Shown: positions 27,701 through 51,452 of the stretch, one piece after another
Position numbering within the stretch: position 1 is the stretch's first letter
Layout: each line of letters starts with the position of its first letter
Assembly: GCA_903813345.2 (NCBI GenBank)
Contig: CAIIXF020000001.1
Coordinates: 7,631,098-7,695,097, forward strand
Origin: Owenia fusiformis
Taxonomy: Eukaryota; Annelida; Polychaeta; Sabellida; Oweniidae
DNA length: 64,000 bases
Reading direction: 5' to 3'
Program-made: the position numbers and the translations under genes
The notes under the pieces: model-generated
Told to the model about the DNA's origin: nothing
Seen by the model: the letters and a program-made list of their open reading frames with translations, nothing else
The model's database searches: none

Positions 27701-30611
27701 ACACAAACTTTACGCAATCAAATAAGTGTACGCCTTTGGCTATTAGTACTATTACTGTAGTATCAAATTACTGTAGTATCAAATAAATATACGCCTTTGG
27801 CTATGTACTATTACTGTACTACAGTTGAGGTGTGAAATCAGAAATCAACAATAAGAAATGAATTGAAAGATGGTGACACAAACTGTACACAATCAAATAA
27901 ATGTACTAATTTTGTAATTTATTTCAAAACTGCAGAATTTTTTTATTTGCAGAAGACGATTATATTTTTTTCACAGTTCAGTATATTGTAGTGTTACATT
28001 TTAGGTGTGGTTACCTTTTAGAAGAGGTATTCATGGATCTGGAACCACATGTCCAGTCCCTGCTCACTAGACAATGGTAAGTTATTCACATATTTATTAG
28101 GTCGGAGCTATCAGAATTTATAATGGTGTTATGCGCTACCCCACTGACAGAACAATTAAGTGCAAAATGCCATCTTGGAAATAAGAGACCATTGTAGGTT
28201 TTCTATTTTCTGGAGACTGAATAATCACACAATTTTGATACTTTGACGTTCTACTTAGGTGTCAGAAAACATACATGACGTGTGGGTAGTTCAGAAGTTT
28301 CCATTTACCTTCACAAAAACAAATGCAAAAAACATTGGGAGATTTATATGGTCAATAAGTTAGGCTGCACATTACTTTTTTTAATGTATAGGCATTTCAG
28401 AGGCGGATTTCCTTTGCAATAGTGAGAGGGTACTGTTACAAAGATATATATCTCCTCTTCTCCAGGTTACAAAGCAGCAATGCCATAGATACGATCAACA
28501 TAACACTAGAGGATTACTGCCAGGACTTTGTGCATCTGAAACCACAGTACTTTGAAATGATGCTCTATGACGCCCAGAGTAAGGTGCTATGTGAATATTT
28601 AAAGGCTCTCCTTGGCAGGTTAGTGGAAATTTTATTTAAGTGTCAAAAACATTTTCAAATTCAAAGTCTATGTGTAAATTGTTTTGTTTTCTGCTGGTTT
28701 TGAAAAACAAGAGGGGTTGGTCAAAGTATTACTGTTTTTCAAAAACAATTTAATGGAGAATGAGATATTTCTCCCCTTTCGCTATAGCTGATCAACTCCT
28801 ACCTCATCGTTAAATGTTCTCCAAAACCACTCTAAGGTGAACACTTGGGATCCACCTAAAAGTGTTCAACTTCACTGTTGTTTTGATAGAGGTGGATTTG
28901 GTAATGTGACTTGTGAAAAAGTGTTCAAGCTATTTTGTGTCTTTGAAATAAATTGATAATACAAAAAATTACAATTTAAAATGTTGTGAGATTTTTCTTT
29001 TTTTTAGAAAAGTCACCTTCAAGAATTATGAAGAAAGAAAAATGGCTGCAGAGAAAATCTGTCGGGAAGCTGACCAGTTGAATAGTCTCTTTGGAAGATT
29101 ATCTCCTAACTTCTCAGTGAGTCATTATTAGGAATCTTCATTTTGGCCAGTGATGATGAGGTCGGCGTTTTTTTGTGATTATGTTTTATGATAGCCTTAC
29201 ACTAATACAATGCTGTCAATGCCTATTTAACTTTTGCCATAGAAAATCCATGTACGCTGTCAATTTAAAACTGACTATTATGAATTATATTAATCTATTC
29301 AGTCTTAGTTTGGTAAGCCACACTTCTGCGATACAAGAGAGAAATCTCCAATGTGATCAGAATGATTGATTTCTACATGTGCATGTACTTAGTATATTTG
29401 GTTCCATATATTTCAGAGGGAAGCCCCATTTGATGTCCTCCCCATGTTAGCAGAGGTGATCAAATTGAAAGACACTTCTATGATGTCACTGGAACTTTCA
29501 GTAAGTAAAAATAAATAACATTTTGTACATATTTCATTACACTTGGCTTTGTAAAGGCATATTGTTGTGGGGAATATGGGCTTCACCTTCTTTTTTGATG
29601 TCTTGAGATGTCTCCTATAATAAACTTACTGTACCGTACACGTGATAACCTTGAAAGTTAGTCGGGCAGCCTGCACTACAAATGTCAAATGTGTATTATA
29701 TATATGCTGCATACGTTCATTGACATTGAAATATACTTCCAGAGTATTATAGAGAAATACCCAGACCTGCGCCAGGAGCAGGTAGTTAATCTCCTGTCAA
29801 TCAGGGGAGATGTTGGACGTGGGGATGCTCGCCAGGTAAGTTAAACAGTTTCAGATCTTTCTAAAATCCAAAATTTGTTTTATACTTTAAAGGGGCAATA
29901 AGGACTGTAGAGAGAAAATTCGAAATTTTTTATTTTTTCTGAGCTATCAGGTCAATATTTGGCTTAATACCTTCTTTGACATACCTATTTTCATAAAATG
30001 TATGTATAAACTATCAATTTCAGCATTAAGAAGTGTAAATTCAATTCAAAGCTTCTATAAAGGGAGTCCCACTTATAGATTTTAAAGATCCACCATGTTT
30101 CAAGAGGAATATCAGCTGAAATAATGTTCATCCAGAGGGTTTCTTTGTAGATAATGAAAATATATGTTAGTCTTGATGAAATATCCAAACCTAAATATAT
30201 TTTGACACTTGTCGATGATCGTTGAATGGCCCCCTTGCACTATTTGTAGCACCTTTAAACAATCAATATATCAACCAATGATTTTCCAATAGACCTGTTT
30301 TATGTTTTTAAACATTTTGAATTTGTGTATCGTGTAGGTATGGTGATATAGCAATATAAGCAATGATAATTATGCTGTCTAAATAGTATATTATACTTAA
30401 TATCTAAAAGATAAAGTGAAAAAGGATTGTAGTTTAAGATATCCTAAGTAGTGTGTTCACAAACCTGTATGCCCCATTATTGATGTTAAAGTAAATCAAA
30501 AATATGAATGTGCATCATTTTCTTTTTCAGCTTGTACAAGAGAGTTTAGGGGAAGAAGATCCAAACAGGCCACGACCTAAAGGCATCTTCTCTGCCTTAG
30601 TGACAACATGA
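3726..30611 (+). CDS. EXOC3: Exocyst complex component 3 (SEC6), 5'-partial
   Basis: EXOC3/SEC6 is a subunit of the octameric exocyst, which tethers secretory vesicles to the plasma membrane. I read 21 coding exons with GT-AG borders and compatible phases: 3726-3782, 8440-8552, 9247-9337, 11788-11894, 12396-12477, 19900-20048, 21510-21623, 21910-22015, 22362-22445, 23586-23659, 23887-24049, 24659-24751, 25021-25114, 27044-27114, 27468-27613, 28005-28076, 28466-28618, 29008-29116, 29417-29500, 29743-29835, 30531-30611 (TGA). They give 711 codons plus stop. Family hallmarks are [14 protein letters not shown] in the first exon, [35 protein letters not shown] and IIEKYPDLR. The first coding exon (about 25 residues, start Met) was not found in 1-3725 and probably lies upstream. 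The C-terminus ends in GIFSALVTT, shorter than in vertebrates. Introns carry many mobile elements and one nested gene on the other strand. No canonical AATAAA was seen just after the stop. Confidence 0.95.
3951..4014 (+). repeat. Direct repeat, outer copy
   Basis: About 62 bases starting GATGTTTTTGGATGTAAACA are repeated almost exactly at 4331-4391, inside the left arm of the 4158-7244 transposon. Confidence 0.85.
4331..4391 (+). repeat. Direct repeat, inner copy
   Basis: Copy of the flanking 3951-4014 sequence placed inside the left TIR, where the right TIR has about 100 different bases instead. Confidence 0.85.
5606..6569. mobile_element. Nested palindromic element
   Basis: Arms 5606-5757 and about 6443-6569 are near-perfect inverted copies (ATTCTGTTGGAACCCAGTTC, GAAGTTATTGAAATCGGCGC). 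A second inner pair (5925-6010 and about 6365-6440) has GGAACGTAACCGGAGC, duplicated in tandem on the left. About 180 bases (5760-5920) are extra on the left arm. It lies inside the 4158-7244 element. Confidence 0.65.
8620..9055. mobile_element. Partial copy of the 12595-13475 family
   Basis: Shares CTATGACTCCTGGTTC, TTCAAAATGGTCGCCATTTT and the terminal CATGTGAGCCCAGTACCCAC with 13080-13470; 5' part missing. It begins 68 bases after the EXOC3 exon at 8440-8552. Confidence 0.55.
9420..10235 (+). repeat. 60-bp minisatellite, about 13 copies
   Basis: Unit of exactly 60 bases built from TTATTCAGTATGCACTGCTC and TTTCATTCAATATATACCTC. All three forward frames are long and open with repetitive peptides such as [15 protein letters not shown], a by-product of a stop-free unit whose length is divisible by 3. 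A worn piece at 11623-11670 shows the array once extended past the mariner insertions. Located in an EXOC3 intron. Confidence 0.9.
10236..10879 (+). mobile_element. Tc1/mariner relic inserted in minisatellite
   Basis: Starts TA-CAGGGTGTCC directly at the end of the 60-bp array. A transposase segment reads [20 protein letters not shown] (about 10702-10790), the catalytic SPDxxPxDxxL motif region of mariner transposases. An inverted repeat (10611-10670 and 10813-10875, sharing GCCCATTTCCTGAAGTCTTG) lies around it. Not functional. Confidence 0.6.
10883..11413 (-). mobile_element. Second mariner-like relic, opposite orientation
   Basis: About 125-base TIRs (10883-11020 and 11285-11413) share GTGGTCAAAAAATGGAAAC and CACATTTGTACATCATTC. 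A minus-strand segment reads [20 protein letters not shown] (about 11125-11225), matching the C-terminal FLWGYLKDxVY region of mariner-type transposase. Short and defective. Confidence 0.55.
12595..13475. mobile_element. Element with AGCTCAC...GTGAGC ends and 300-bp tandem repeats
   Basis: Begins AGCTCACATGGTGAGC followed by a (CTGTCTGTC)-type block, as in the 60777 copy. Contains two and a half tandem copies of a roughly 330-base unit (CTATGACTCCTGGTTCAAAA, AAAATGGCCACCATTTTTG). Ends with CCATGTGAGCCCAGTACCCA and hairpin AGTACCCACGGTACT. Confidence 0.5.
14087..14957. mobile_element. 870-bp inverted-repeat element
   Basis: GATATTAGAGAGATTTCGCA (left) is matched by its complement TGCGAAATCTCTCTAATATT (right), continuing through AAGTACAACTTATA for about 60 bases. 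Two GACTCACTTTAAAG repeats lie at about 14673-14710. No coding sequence. Confidence 0.55.
14158..14378. mobile_element. 221-bp mariner-type MITE
   Basis: Ends CAAGGTGTTTCATAA and TTATGAAACACCCTG are inverted and flanked by TA (14156-14157, 14379-14380). Non-autonomous. It lies inside the 14087-14957 element. Confidence 0.65.
16053..16058 (-). promoter_or_regulatory. Poly(A) signal of the nested intronless gene
   Basis: TTTATT on the plus strand reads AATAAA on the minus strand, 60 bases downstream of the stop of the 16119-18044 gene. Position and sequence fit a cleavage/polyadenylation signal; AT-rich background makes chance occurrence possible. Confidence 0.45.
16119..18044 (-). CDS. Unrecognised intronless 641-aa protein nested in an EXOC3 intron
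   Basis: A single uninterrupted frame of 641 codons lies on the strand opposite EXOC3, inside its 12478-19899 intron. I do not recognise the family. The first 80 or so residues look folded and are rich in W, R and aromatic residues ([18 protein letters not shown], then [18 protein letters not shown]). The middle (about 80-560) is low-complexity, rich in K, N, D, S and P, and probably disordered; it has two similar KPxxKPK stretches (near residues 280 and 325) that could bind SH3-type domains. The last 75 residues again look folded ([20 protein letters not shown] ... ending EIEAMTDL). No signal peptide or membrane segment is visible. A second Met three residues in (MCKM) could be the real start. 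A minus-strand AATAAA lies about 60 bases past the stop, consistent with a real transcript. It may be a retrogene or a lineage-specific intronless gene. Confidence 0.75.
   Translation of the reverse strand: MCKMSGIFSPCEIPQDAIKALHYMNCSGVAAKWHIQQRPREVVFTVIWAAKNSRLKLKNYSRPLCARQIHHWTHLVARKSRQFSNSSKSGKDTKPYAIDPKLDSKIGDEIEKSEEKLCENDTKIDRKSSINYPEMNEKSDNFSNKKENAIHYSNLMKEKLAIWDKDRNEKIRPETLDLISPNKGASEKQKTESNVITQNIEKRQVNGDFTEDFQSPTGAIWRKNSAPNISSNVKHCQKSAKTLRRSDTVGPSKLHMEETISAEDIENAPEPGKPAVKPKRGVYNIISILEKYKKELNDSGERALIHNDYNNDESKDKPTIKPKPAFVRMPSKINFSAYLKPGQCSSFDSNSLIMPKPDCIPNNSDHIVKSGDVIYKSEYMNTNVQEPECFTNNGDHGDDHHITQPEDVTPNSQHPDDTQTAKSDNITEKNHKHNDYGKTWPKRLTNPVHKNPVDFTNGKDTVRSLPRMKVEQIPYYDQEHLDKQTPKTACSNSQTPPIINGKYLEMKTPKNGIAENPKLQPQRRNPSTIEPSNGSVLTIQRKSIQGPIQAPTNHVKQQTLKIIEPIGSIPTLNSKIIRKLVQKVHKSMTVVSITDDCSIDGGKLWRIDTTMPVTSRRKLTSELVMHGDNMYILEIEAMTDL
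18455..18598. mobile_element. About 145-bp MITE
   Basis: CAGGCCTGTAGCCAGG at the left and its complement CCTGGCTACGGGTCTG at the right. Short element with similar ends to repeats commonly seen in marine invertebrates. Located in the intron after the nested gene. Confidence 0.55.
19286..19528. mobile_element. 243-bp MITE
   Basis: ATTGTTTGTGATAACCTACG at the left and its exact complement at the right end (22 of 22 bases). Non-coding; lies 370 bases before the EXOC3 exon at 19900. Confidence 0.65.
20171..21454. mobile_element. Element ended by inverted 17-bp satellite arrays
   Basis: Ends ACTTGCAAGGG (20171-20181) and CCCTTGCAAGT (21444-21454). Next inside are arrays of about ten copies of CTGGACAACTCATCCCC (left, 20195-20367) and about ten of its complement GGGGATGAGTTGTCCAG (right, 21262-21436), with CTGGAC/CTAGAC variants in both. 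The 890-base core has no recognised gene. Confidence 0.7.
22518..22590. repeat. Short palindrome with GAGGTGAGCGGG arms
   Basis: TGAGGTGAGCGGGTGATATA and its complement ending in ATCACCCGCTCACCTC pair around an inner CTCCCGCTGAGGTGAGCGGG. Probably the other end of the same fold-back element as 22864-22973, since the copy at 34131-34480 has the same CCCGC-rich segment on that side. Confidence 0.5.
22864..22973. repeat. Fold-back hairpin with conserved loop
   Basis: Stems TTGATACAGGGTATAT and ATATACCCAGTATCAA plus an inner pair AAATACAATATATC / GATATATTGTATTT enclose a loop AACCTTCGGTCCCTACGGTC continuing to CCCTCGGGTAGAT. It lies in an EXOC3 intron; 34344-34450 has almost the same loop with different stems. 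Flanking TATAGGATAAATCAGTTAT (about 22837-22856) also matches the other copy. Confidence 0.7.
25710..25745. repeat. Perfect short hairpin
   Basis: CCTGGCTAGAAC and GTTCTAGCCAGG pair around about 9 bases. Intronic; function unknown. Confidence 0.55.
25840..26232 (+). repeat. 32/33-bp minisatellite, about 12 copies
   Basis: Unit GGGGAAATTCAACCCCTAAA + AATAGAATAAGAT; copies alternate between GGG and GGGG. It lies in an EXOC3 intron (25115-27043). Confidence 0.9.
26714..26848 (+). repeat. 46-bp tandem repeat, three copies
   Basis: TTGCTTGTTATTGAGGTGAT ... CTCAAGTGGAGTAAAATTAC repeated three times with few changes. Confidence 0.8.
27614..27905 (+). repeat. Direct duplication around an EXOC3 donor
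   Basis: The first 120 bases of the intron (27614-27735, AAATCAGAAATCAACAATAG ... GGTGACACAAACTTTACGC) are repeated at about 27780-27905. The duplicate contains CTTTGGCTATGTAC but no exon part. Confidence 0.75.
28077..30530. other. EXOC3 3' introns without clear elements
   Basis: Introns between 28077 and 30530 (the longest is 29836-30530) show only AT-rich sequence; no repeat, RNA gene or ORF with family resemblance was recognised. Confidence 0.5.
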
Positions 30612-32177
30612 TAAAAATATTCAATGTGACAGTTTACTGAAAATAATGACACAAAACATGAAGGACTTAGACATTATATGTAAAAACTGGAATCATATAA
30701 ATATATTACTCATACTGTATAATATAACATTCACATGAATCATATAAATATATTACTCGATCATATATATATAACATTCATATATTACTCATATATACCA
30801 CATGTGCTCTCTGGATTTCTAGTCAAGTAAAAGTAAATTTTGGATGAATAACAATGATATGCCAAGAAAATGTGAGTTTTACTACAGTTTAAGAGAGAAA
30901 TTGGATCCTTGTATTTTTATATTAGCGAGATAAATAGTGACATAAAAAAGGGCGAAAGCGCCGAAAACGGAACAAATGGTGGAACTTTCCATATATGACC
31001 AGACAACCTTCCTGGGTGTAAAAAGCAACTGTGCCGAAAATTTCCTCCATTTTTTATCTACTTTACGCAATTTTTACACCTACCCCTAAAATTTATAGGG
31101 GTAGGCTTAATGACCATCCATAACATTTTAGGTTTATCATTAAATAGTATCATAATTTCAATGTTGGGACCTTTTACCATGATTCACATGATAATGAGTG
31201 GGATCGCAGTCAATTTTTAGCAAAATGAATATTTACTTATCTTTAATTAATTCCTTTTATCTCTTTTCCATAGTGGCACTACATGTACTTTGACATAATA
31301 AACAACGTAATTTTAATTGAAAATAAAGTTTGACAAACTATGTGACATCTGATGAGTGACTTGAATGCAAATACAGAATAATCTAGAAAAAAGTGTATCT
31401 TTCTTAAACAGAAATCACTTCTTGTTTTTGACAAGGTCATGCTTGAGTGACAATGAGCATCAACGTTCATGATAGGATCTGGATCAGTTTTTGTAAGTAT
31501 GATTTTGACCTACATGATTAATAAAAATAATCAAGAAGTTGTTCTGCTTATTTTGAAGAGGTTCTATGCCATAGGATAGCAAAATCAAGACCCCTCTGGA
31601 CTTTTGCATATTGAGTTTCACCCATCTAATTACCAAAGAAGTCCCAAATCCCCCTCTTTCAGTGTTAATTTCGCGATTGTGCTGGCCGATCTAATTATTT
31701 TCGAAGAAATTAATTCAATCTGAAGTGTGAATATACCGGGAAAGTCGTCCTGTTATCTGATTGGTCGTTGAATTTGTTCATCATAAACCTGATTGGATGC
31801 CTGGTTCAAGGCACTTGTGGGCGCTTGTGTGACTCAATGGGGATTCCTCTCGCTAGCTGAGGAATCGATTGTGTTTAATTCTGGAGTTTCGTTGTTCTGT
31901 TGATTATTTCCGATATTTCGGCAATGATATACCCAAAAGTTATTCTCAAGATATATCTACGGTATGTGAGATATTATATGAGCAATAACAATAAGACATC
32001 ATTGATTGTCTGGGGGAGAAACCTATGACATATAATGCATCTTTAACTGTTATGTTTTAAAATATGATATTGTTGGTCTAATAAGGGCAGTTTTGAATTA
32101 AGAATGAGTGTTATGTGTATTGGGAGGGGGTCTTGTTAATTGGGTAGATTTTAGGTAGATTACCAATCAATACAATT

Positions 32178-34719
32178 TTGCCTCTTGATTTTGAATATTT
32201 GATAGATACCCAGCAGAGTGAAGAAACAGCGTCGCCTATATTCAAATTCTGGTACATGGTACTCCAATTACAAGTTCTGGGTCTAACAAACGTTAGAGCT
32301 GTGAGACTTGGGGACTTCAAAGTCTACAAAGAAACTATCATGGAAATCATGCCATGGTTTGTCTCCCTGGATCATACCAATTATGCCCGCTAGGTACCTG
32401 TCCGGTCCATGTAAGTGATATGGTTCAGCTCAAAGAAATCCACCCTGAAGTTCACAATAGTTTCATGAAGGGGCATTTACAAGCAAGTCAAGAAAAAGCT
32501 TCTCCTCCTTGTCAATAGACCAAGCCCATGAGCGAAATAATAGTGTGATCAAAAGTGATGGTGGAGCTGTGGGGTTGTTCGACAATCCAACCGCATTACA
32601 GAAGTGGATGGTCGATGGTCCAGAGATCGCAAGAATGTTAACTGAGTTTGAGGATGAGATGAAGAATAATGATGGTCCTTGCAAACCATGAGCACAGTGT
32701 TAGTTATCAAACCAGTTTCAACAAATATGTCAATTCCCTTACTTAGGTTATCAATGATTTAGGAAACCCCTTTATTGCAACATCATGTCAAGCAGTGCAG
32801 TTGACACATTGAACACAATTGAGAAAAGGGGGAAAAGTCAATGTGAAGTATATATAAAGGAGAGAATCATTGAAAGATCAAAAGCCATCACCAGACCCTA
32901 TCAAGAGAAACAATTTCAAGATCTTCAAACAAATCTAAGTCAAGTTCAAAGCTAGCAAGCTTGAAAAATGACACTGCCCTATTTTCACAACTATACATAG
33001 CGTGCCAGAATAGAGACGGCAACTTAGATGAACTTTTCCGACATGAAAACCAGGCATTCCCTCCATCCCTTTCACAAGATGGCACAATGAAGACTGGACT
33101 CAAAGCAGATATCTTAAAACCAGTGGAAGACCTTGTTCCAAATAGAGAGATCAATACACTAGAGGTTGAAGCCCTGTTTCTTGATGGTGCCGTAATAGTC
33201 CACCTGCTGAAGACTCAAGAAGCAAAAACCTTCCTACAATACTCAAATGACATATTTAAAAAGTATACTGCAGATCAACTTAATAGAGTACAAAGACTTG
33301 ATATTGTATGGGATCAATATATACCAAATAGTGTCAAATCTTCAACAAGAAAAAAGCATGGATCTGGAAAGCGTCAAATAGTTTATCCAGAAAACAAATT
33401 GCCAGGAAATTGGACAGAATTTCTACGCTCGGATGACAAGAAAAGTGATCTCTTTACCTTCCTTGCATCAAATGTATCAGCCATTCCAGTACCAGAGAAT
33501 AAAATCCTGATTACAACAATTGGGAATTCTGCAGAGGCATATCCTAAGCAGCATGTTTCTGAAATTTCACCATCATCCTATGAAGAGGCAGATTCCCGAA
33601 TCTTTCTGCACATATATGATGCAATGAAAAAAGGCTTCACAAAAATGACGATTAGACCAGTTGATTCATACATTGTTGTTCTGGCAGTTAGTATAGCTGC
33701 ACAACATAACATTCAAATCTGGCTTACCTTTGGCAAGGGAAAGTCCTATAGATACCTTCCAGCCCACGAAATTGCCCATGAAATGACTCCTCAGAAAGCC
33801 ATGTGTTTCCCAATATGCCATGCTATGACTGGGTGTGACACCACATCAGGCTTTAATGGAAAGTCTAAGACATCAGCCTGGAACCAATGGAGTACCTACC
33901 CTGAATTGACTACACTATTAACAGAAATCTCAATACGACCCAATACCCTGCTTGATGCATGCCTATTTTAGAGCAGTTCATTATTCTGGTCTCCAACTTA
34001 AAACAAGCAATGAAACATCAATCAATGCTGCAAGGAAGGAGATGTTCACAAAGAGGACTTCAATAATATCACACATTCGTCCAACATCAGATGCCCTTTT
34101 ACAGCATATGAAGAGAGTCATATACCAAGCTTTATCCTATGCCAAGTAGAGTTTTAGGGAGATAAGTTGGTAAGATATATCCCGTATCCTGATTTTGAGG
34201 TTTCCATATCCAGAACCTCAATATCTCCCGCCATATCTCCCGCTTCGGTGCATATCTTCTCGCTTCGGTGCATATCTTCCCGCTTTCTGTAATTTCAATG
34301 AAAACTCTACTTGGTATAGGATAAAGCAGTTATGTACAGTCGGTTTGGATATTGGTTTCATCCCTCGTGAGATATGCACAGCTACCTTCGGTCCCTACGG
34401 TCCCTCGGGTAGATATGCATATCTCCCTCTGGATAAACCCCATATCCAAAACCTCCCAGTACATAACCCTTATGTATTTATTTGGGGGCAACCACTTACA
34501 GCAATTTCCTCAAGTTCCTTCCCTAGCTGAGTGGGGCTGGATATTTGAAGACATCAAATGAATACCAAGGTGGACAACCTTACCCCAAGCATCAGATGCT
34601 TGCCAGGCTCTCATTAATGTAGCTGCAAAAACCAATGCATATCTACACGATGCAAGAGCCTGAAAGGAAATCTTGTTTGTACAGCATTATGTGTGTGTGA
34701 TGGCAATTGTTCTTCATAA
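32178..34719 (+). pseudogene. Broken gene of a transposon-linked FEN/PIN-like protein family
   Basis: A coding region broken by frameshifts and stops. In order I read: 32178-32392 (ends MPWFVSLDHTNYAR), a shift to VHVSDMVQLKEIHPEVHNSF (about 32415-32508), another shift to SIDQAHERNNSVIKSDGGA (32509-32691), a decayed stretch with stops (32700-32960), then a long open part 32961-33971 of 336 codons, and a tail after a fold-back insertion (WGWIFEDIK at about 34530-34560, CTALCVCDGNCSS to 34719). Many marine invertebrate genomes carry multicopy uncharacterised proteins with this plan. The motifs SYEEADSRIFLH, VDSYIVVLAVS and MTGCDTTSGFNGKSK line up with the acidic motifs and GCD segment of FEN1/XPG-type nucleases; here the usual DxD is altered. 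The nuclease reading is an inference. The copy lies between inverted arms (30915-31110 and 35285-35450). Confidence 0.7.
34131..34480. mobile_element. Fold-back element inserted in the pseudogene
   Basis: The pseudogene reading is interrupted here by a short element rich in CCCGCTTCGGTGCATAT repeats. Its 34344-34450 part is a hairpin with stems TTTGGATATTGG / CATATCCAAA around a loop ACCTTCGGTCCCTACGGTCC. The same loop occurs in the hairpin at 22864-22973. Left end TTTATCCTATGCCAAGTAGA is repeated inverted at about 34305-34325. Confidence 0.6.
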
Positions 34720-35258
34720 GGACACTGCAACATACCAAAAAGTAACTATGATACTGATAGACACTAGTATAAATCCTTCTATTGATAAGATTAATAAAAC
34801 TATGATTTAAAAATGTGTGCAAAGTGAAACTAAAGGAACTATGAAACAGATATAGATAGTTGATATATGGAGTCTAACTGCACTCAGAAGCCAAAAGAAA
34901 CCACAAGTCAAGCCGTATCGACCATTTTTCTGTATATCTAAAAGATGGGTGTGACTCAAAACAAGCCTTTAACAGTGACAAAGGTGAAAAATAATAGTCA
35001 TGTGAAACATTAGATATAGATGTAATTTTAAAATCATATATCACTTATTTGATTTACTCCTGCTACTGTGATATGTTGCAAAATATTCAATACAAGAAAA
35101 GTGGGCGTCGCCCATCACCACCCTTTAACGTAGCAATCGAAAATCAATGGTATTTCATATTTTTACTTCAACATTAACTTTTTAACATGATAAGATAATA
35201 TTAAATTTGAAGTATGAGCATAATTTAGTAAAAAAAATTGTGTCAAATTTTTTTTAGC

Positions 35259-35291
35259 CCCCCCCCCCCCCTCCGTGACCATGGGGGGGGT
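35259..35291. repeat. C-run / G-run hairpin
   Basis: About 14 C, then TCCGTGACCATG, then 8 G. The two runs can pair. It lies near the inner edge of the right arm of the 30915-35450 element, as the G tracts do in the 53731-58470 arms. Confidence 0.6.
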
Positions 35292-35678
35292 AAGAATTGT
35301 AAAATTAGGGTAGTTCCTATGAAGCGATTTTTTGGCACAGTTGCTTTATACAAAGAGTAGCTATCAGTGATCATTTGAGGAAAGTTTCACGATTTGTTCC
35401 GCAAACGGCGATTACTTTACACTATTTATCCCGCTATATCTAAAAGAATTAGAAATAAAATATGCTATTATAAATGATAATGAAAAGTTTGTGATATTAA
35501 AGTCAATTGTCATTTATCATGGGTCATGGTGTATAGCCTTACTTTTAAGATTGCACTTCTCTGTGCATACCTGCCATCTTTGACAGAGACTGGTTCTAAC
35601 ATCTGAATGAGCTCAAAAAGGCCAAACTGAAGCAAGACATAGCCATATTTTGGAAGATACCAAAATATTTGCTAGATA

Positions 35679-35710
35679 CAGGGTGAGCCAAAAAAGGTAA
35701 CCCAACCAAT
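35679..35710 (+). repeat. Lone mariner-type end
   Basis: TA followed by CAGGGTGAGCCAAAAAAGGT resembles a Tc1/mariner TIR. The matching end was not located. Confidence 0.3.
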
Positions 35711-36745
35711 TGTTTGTTAATAACTTTGGTGATTCAGCATGGGTTTAAAATCATATTTGGCACAATTAAACCTTGTTCAATGTTCTTTCCTTCTAGTAAG
35801 ACTCAATCTCTAATGGCGATGATTTTATGGCCATTTATCAAACATGCTCCAAATGCCGGAACGTTCCTTACTTACGATAAGCTTCCTGTATAAAAACAAC
35901 ATGGCGGATCCAGGCGAGTCAACTGGATCAGTCCATTTTTAAGAAATAAGGGGAGTTTTGTTAATTCCAGTTTATTGAAATCGTCTTGCAGATAAAATAA
36001 TGACTGTTTACAATGATTCTGTAAACTTTGAGAGAGTGAATTATCCAAAGGATGCATGTGCACCAGCCAATACGAATCCTAGTATTCATTTGTAGGACAT
36101 TTCATAACCCATGATGAGTAAATCTAAATATCAATTTTTCCCATTACACACAAATAAAAGATCATGAAACTTCACCCATAAAATGTGAAATTGATTTGTC
36201 AAAATAAAAATCTCCTTTTCATAATCATGTGACGATCTATACTACACTATTGCTACATAAACAGGCAGAGGTCGTTACACCTACGACCTCAAACCTATAT
36301 CCCCTATAGTGATTCCAGGATCGCGCCTTTTATGCTCATTGTTACGCCTTGTTGAAAACTTACTGGCCATCTCTAATTCTCCCTAAAGTCACACTTCCCT
36401 TTTAGAGCAACTATTGGTGTTATGAAAGCTGACATACTGATTACACATGGTGGAATCTTCATTAGGAACTTATCAACAAATCAATAGTTTTACTGTACAT
36501 TTTACAGTATATATTGTGTCTGTTTATTTACAAATCTTTATCAAATACATATATTTACTGTACATGAGTTCTCATTCTTGTAAGTTAAATTCCATGATTG
36601 AATTCAGGCATAAAATGATGAAGAATATGTGAAAAATTGTCAGTTCTTAGTTTTTGATATTTCTATGTACATGATTACATGGAATATAAGAATAATAATA
36701 TTCAATTGAGGAATGGTTTTGCCATCTGTTACTTTCTACTGTCCT
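35711..36745. other. Intergenic, convergent side of MCM3
   Basis: Between the pseudogene element and the MCM3 3' end I see no gene, only worn AT-rich sequence. Confidence 0.45.
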
Positions 36746-36751
36746 TTTATT
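36746..36751 (-). promoter_or_regulatory. Candidate MCM3 poly(A) signal
   Basis: TTTATT on the plus strand is AATAAA for MCM3, about 170 bases past its stop codon. This gives a short 3' UTR. Other TTTATT matches lie further downstream (around 36524), so usage is not certain. Confidence 0.4.
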
Positions 36752-36919
36752 CAGATCACAGGTATATGTTAATATTGATCTAACTCAATGCTCAACATAA
36801 CAAAAAGATTAAAAATAAATTTGGCATTGCAAACCTCTTTCCTTCTACAAAAGTCCCATCCAAAGTCCATCCAAATAGAAAAATAAATATACAGAATCGA
36901 CTATATTCAAGTAAAAGCA

Positions 36920-51402
<14,483 letters not shown>

Positions 51403-51452
51403 TTTGTAGAAATCGTGGAACAACGATGCCAAACTTCTTTTTGTTATTGCAA

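Larger units (their letters stand above)
30915..35450. mobile_element. Inverted-repeat element enclosing the FEN/PIN-like pseudogene
   Basis: The left arm (about 30915-31110) and right arm (about 35285-35450, inverted) share GCGRGATAAATAGTG, CGGAACAAATSGTGRAACTT and AAAGCAACTGTGCC in the same order, with moderate divergence. Between them lie the broken FEN/PIN-like gene, a GTGGGCGTCGCCC motif (35101-35113) also found repeatedly in the 53731-58470 element, and a C-run/G-run pair (35259-35291). The exact ends and target duplication could not be fixed. Confidence 0.5.

Noticed and set aside
35872-36063. 63-codon minus-strand frame near a mariner-like end
   Set aside because: No transposase motif could be recognised; too short to support.
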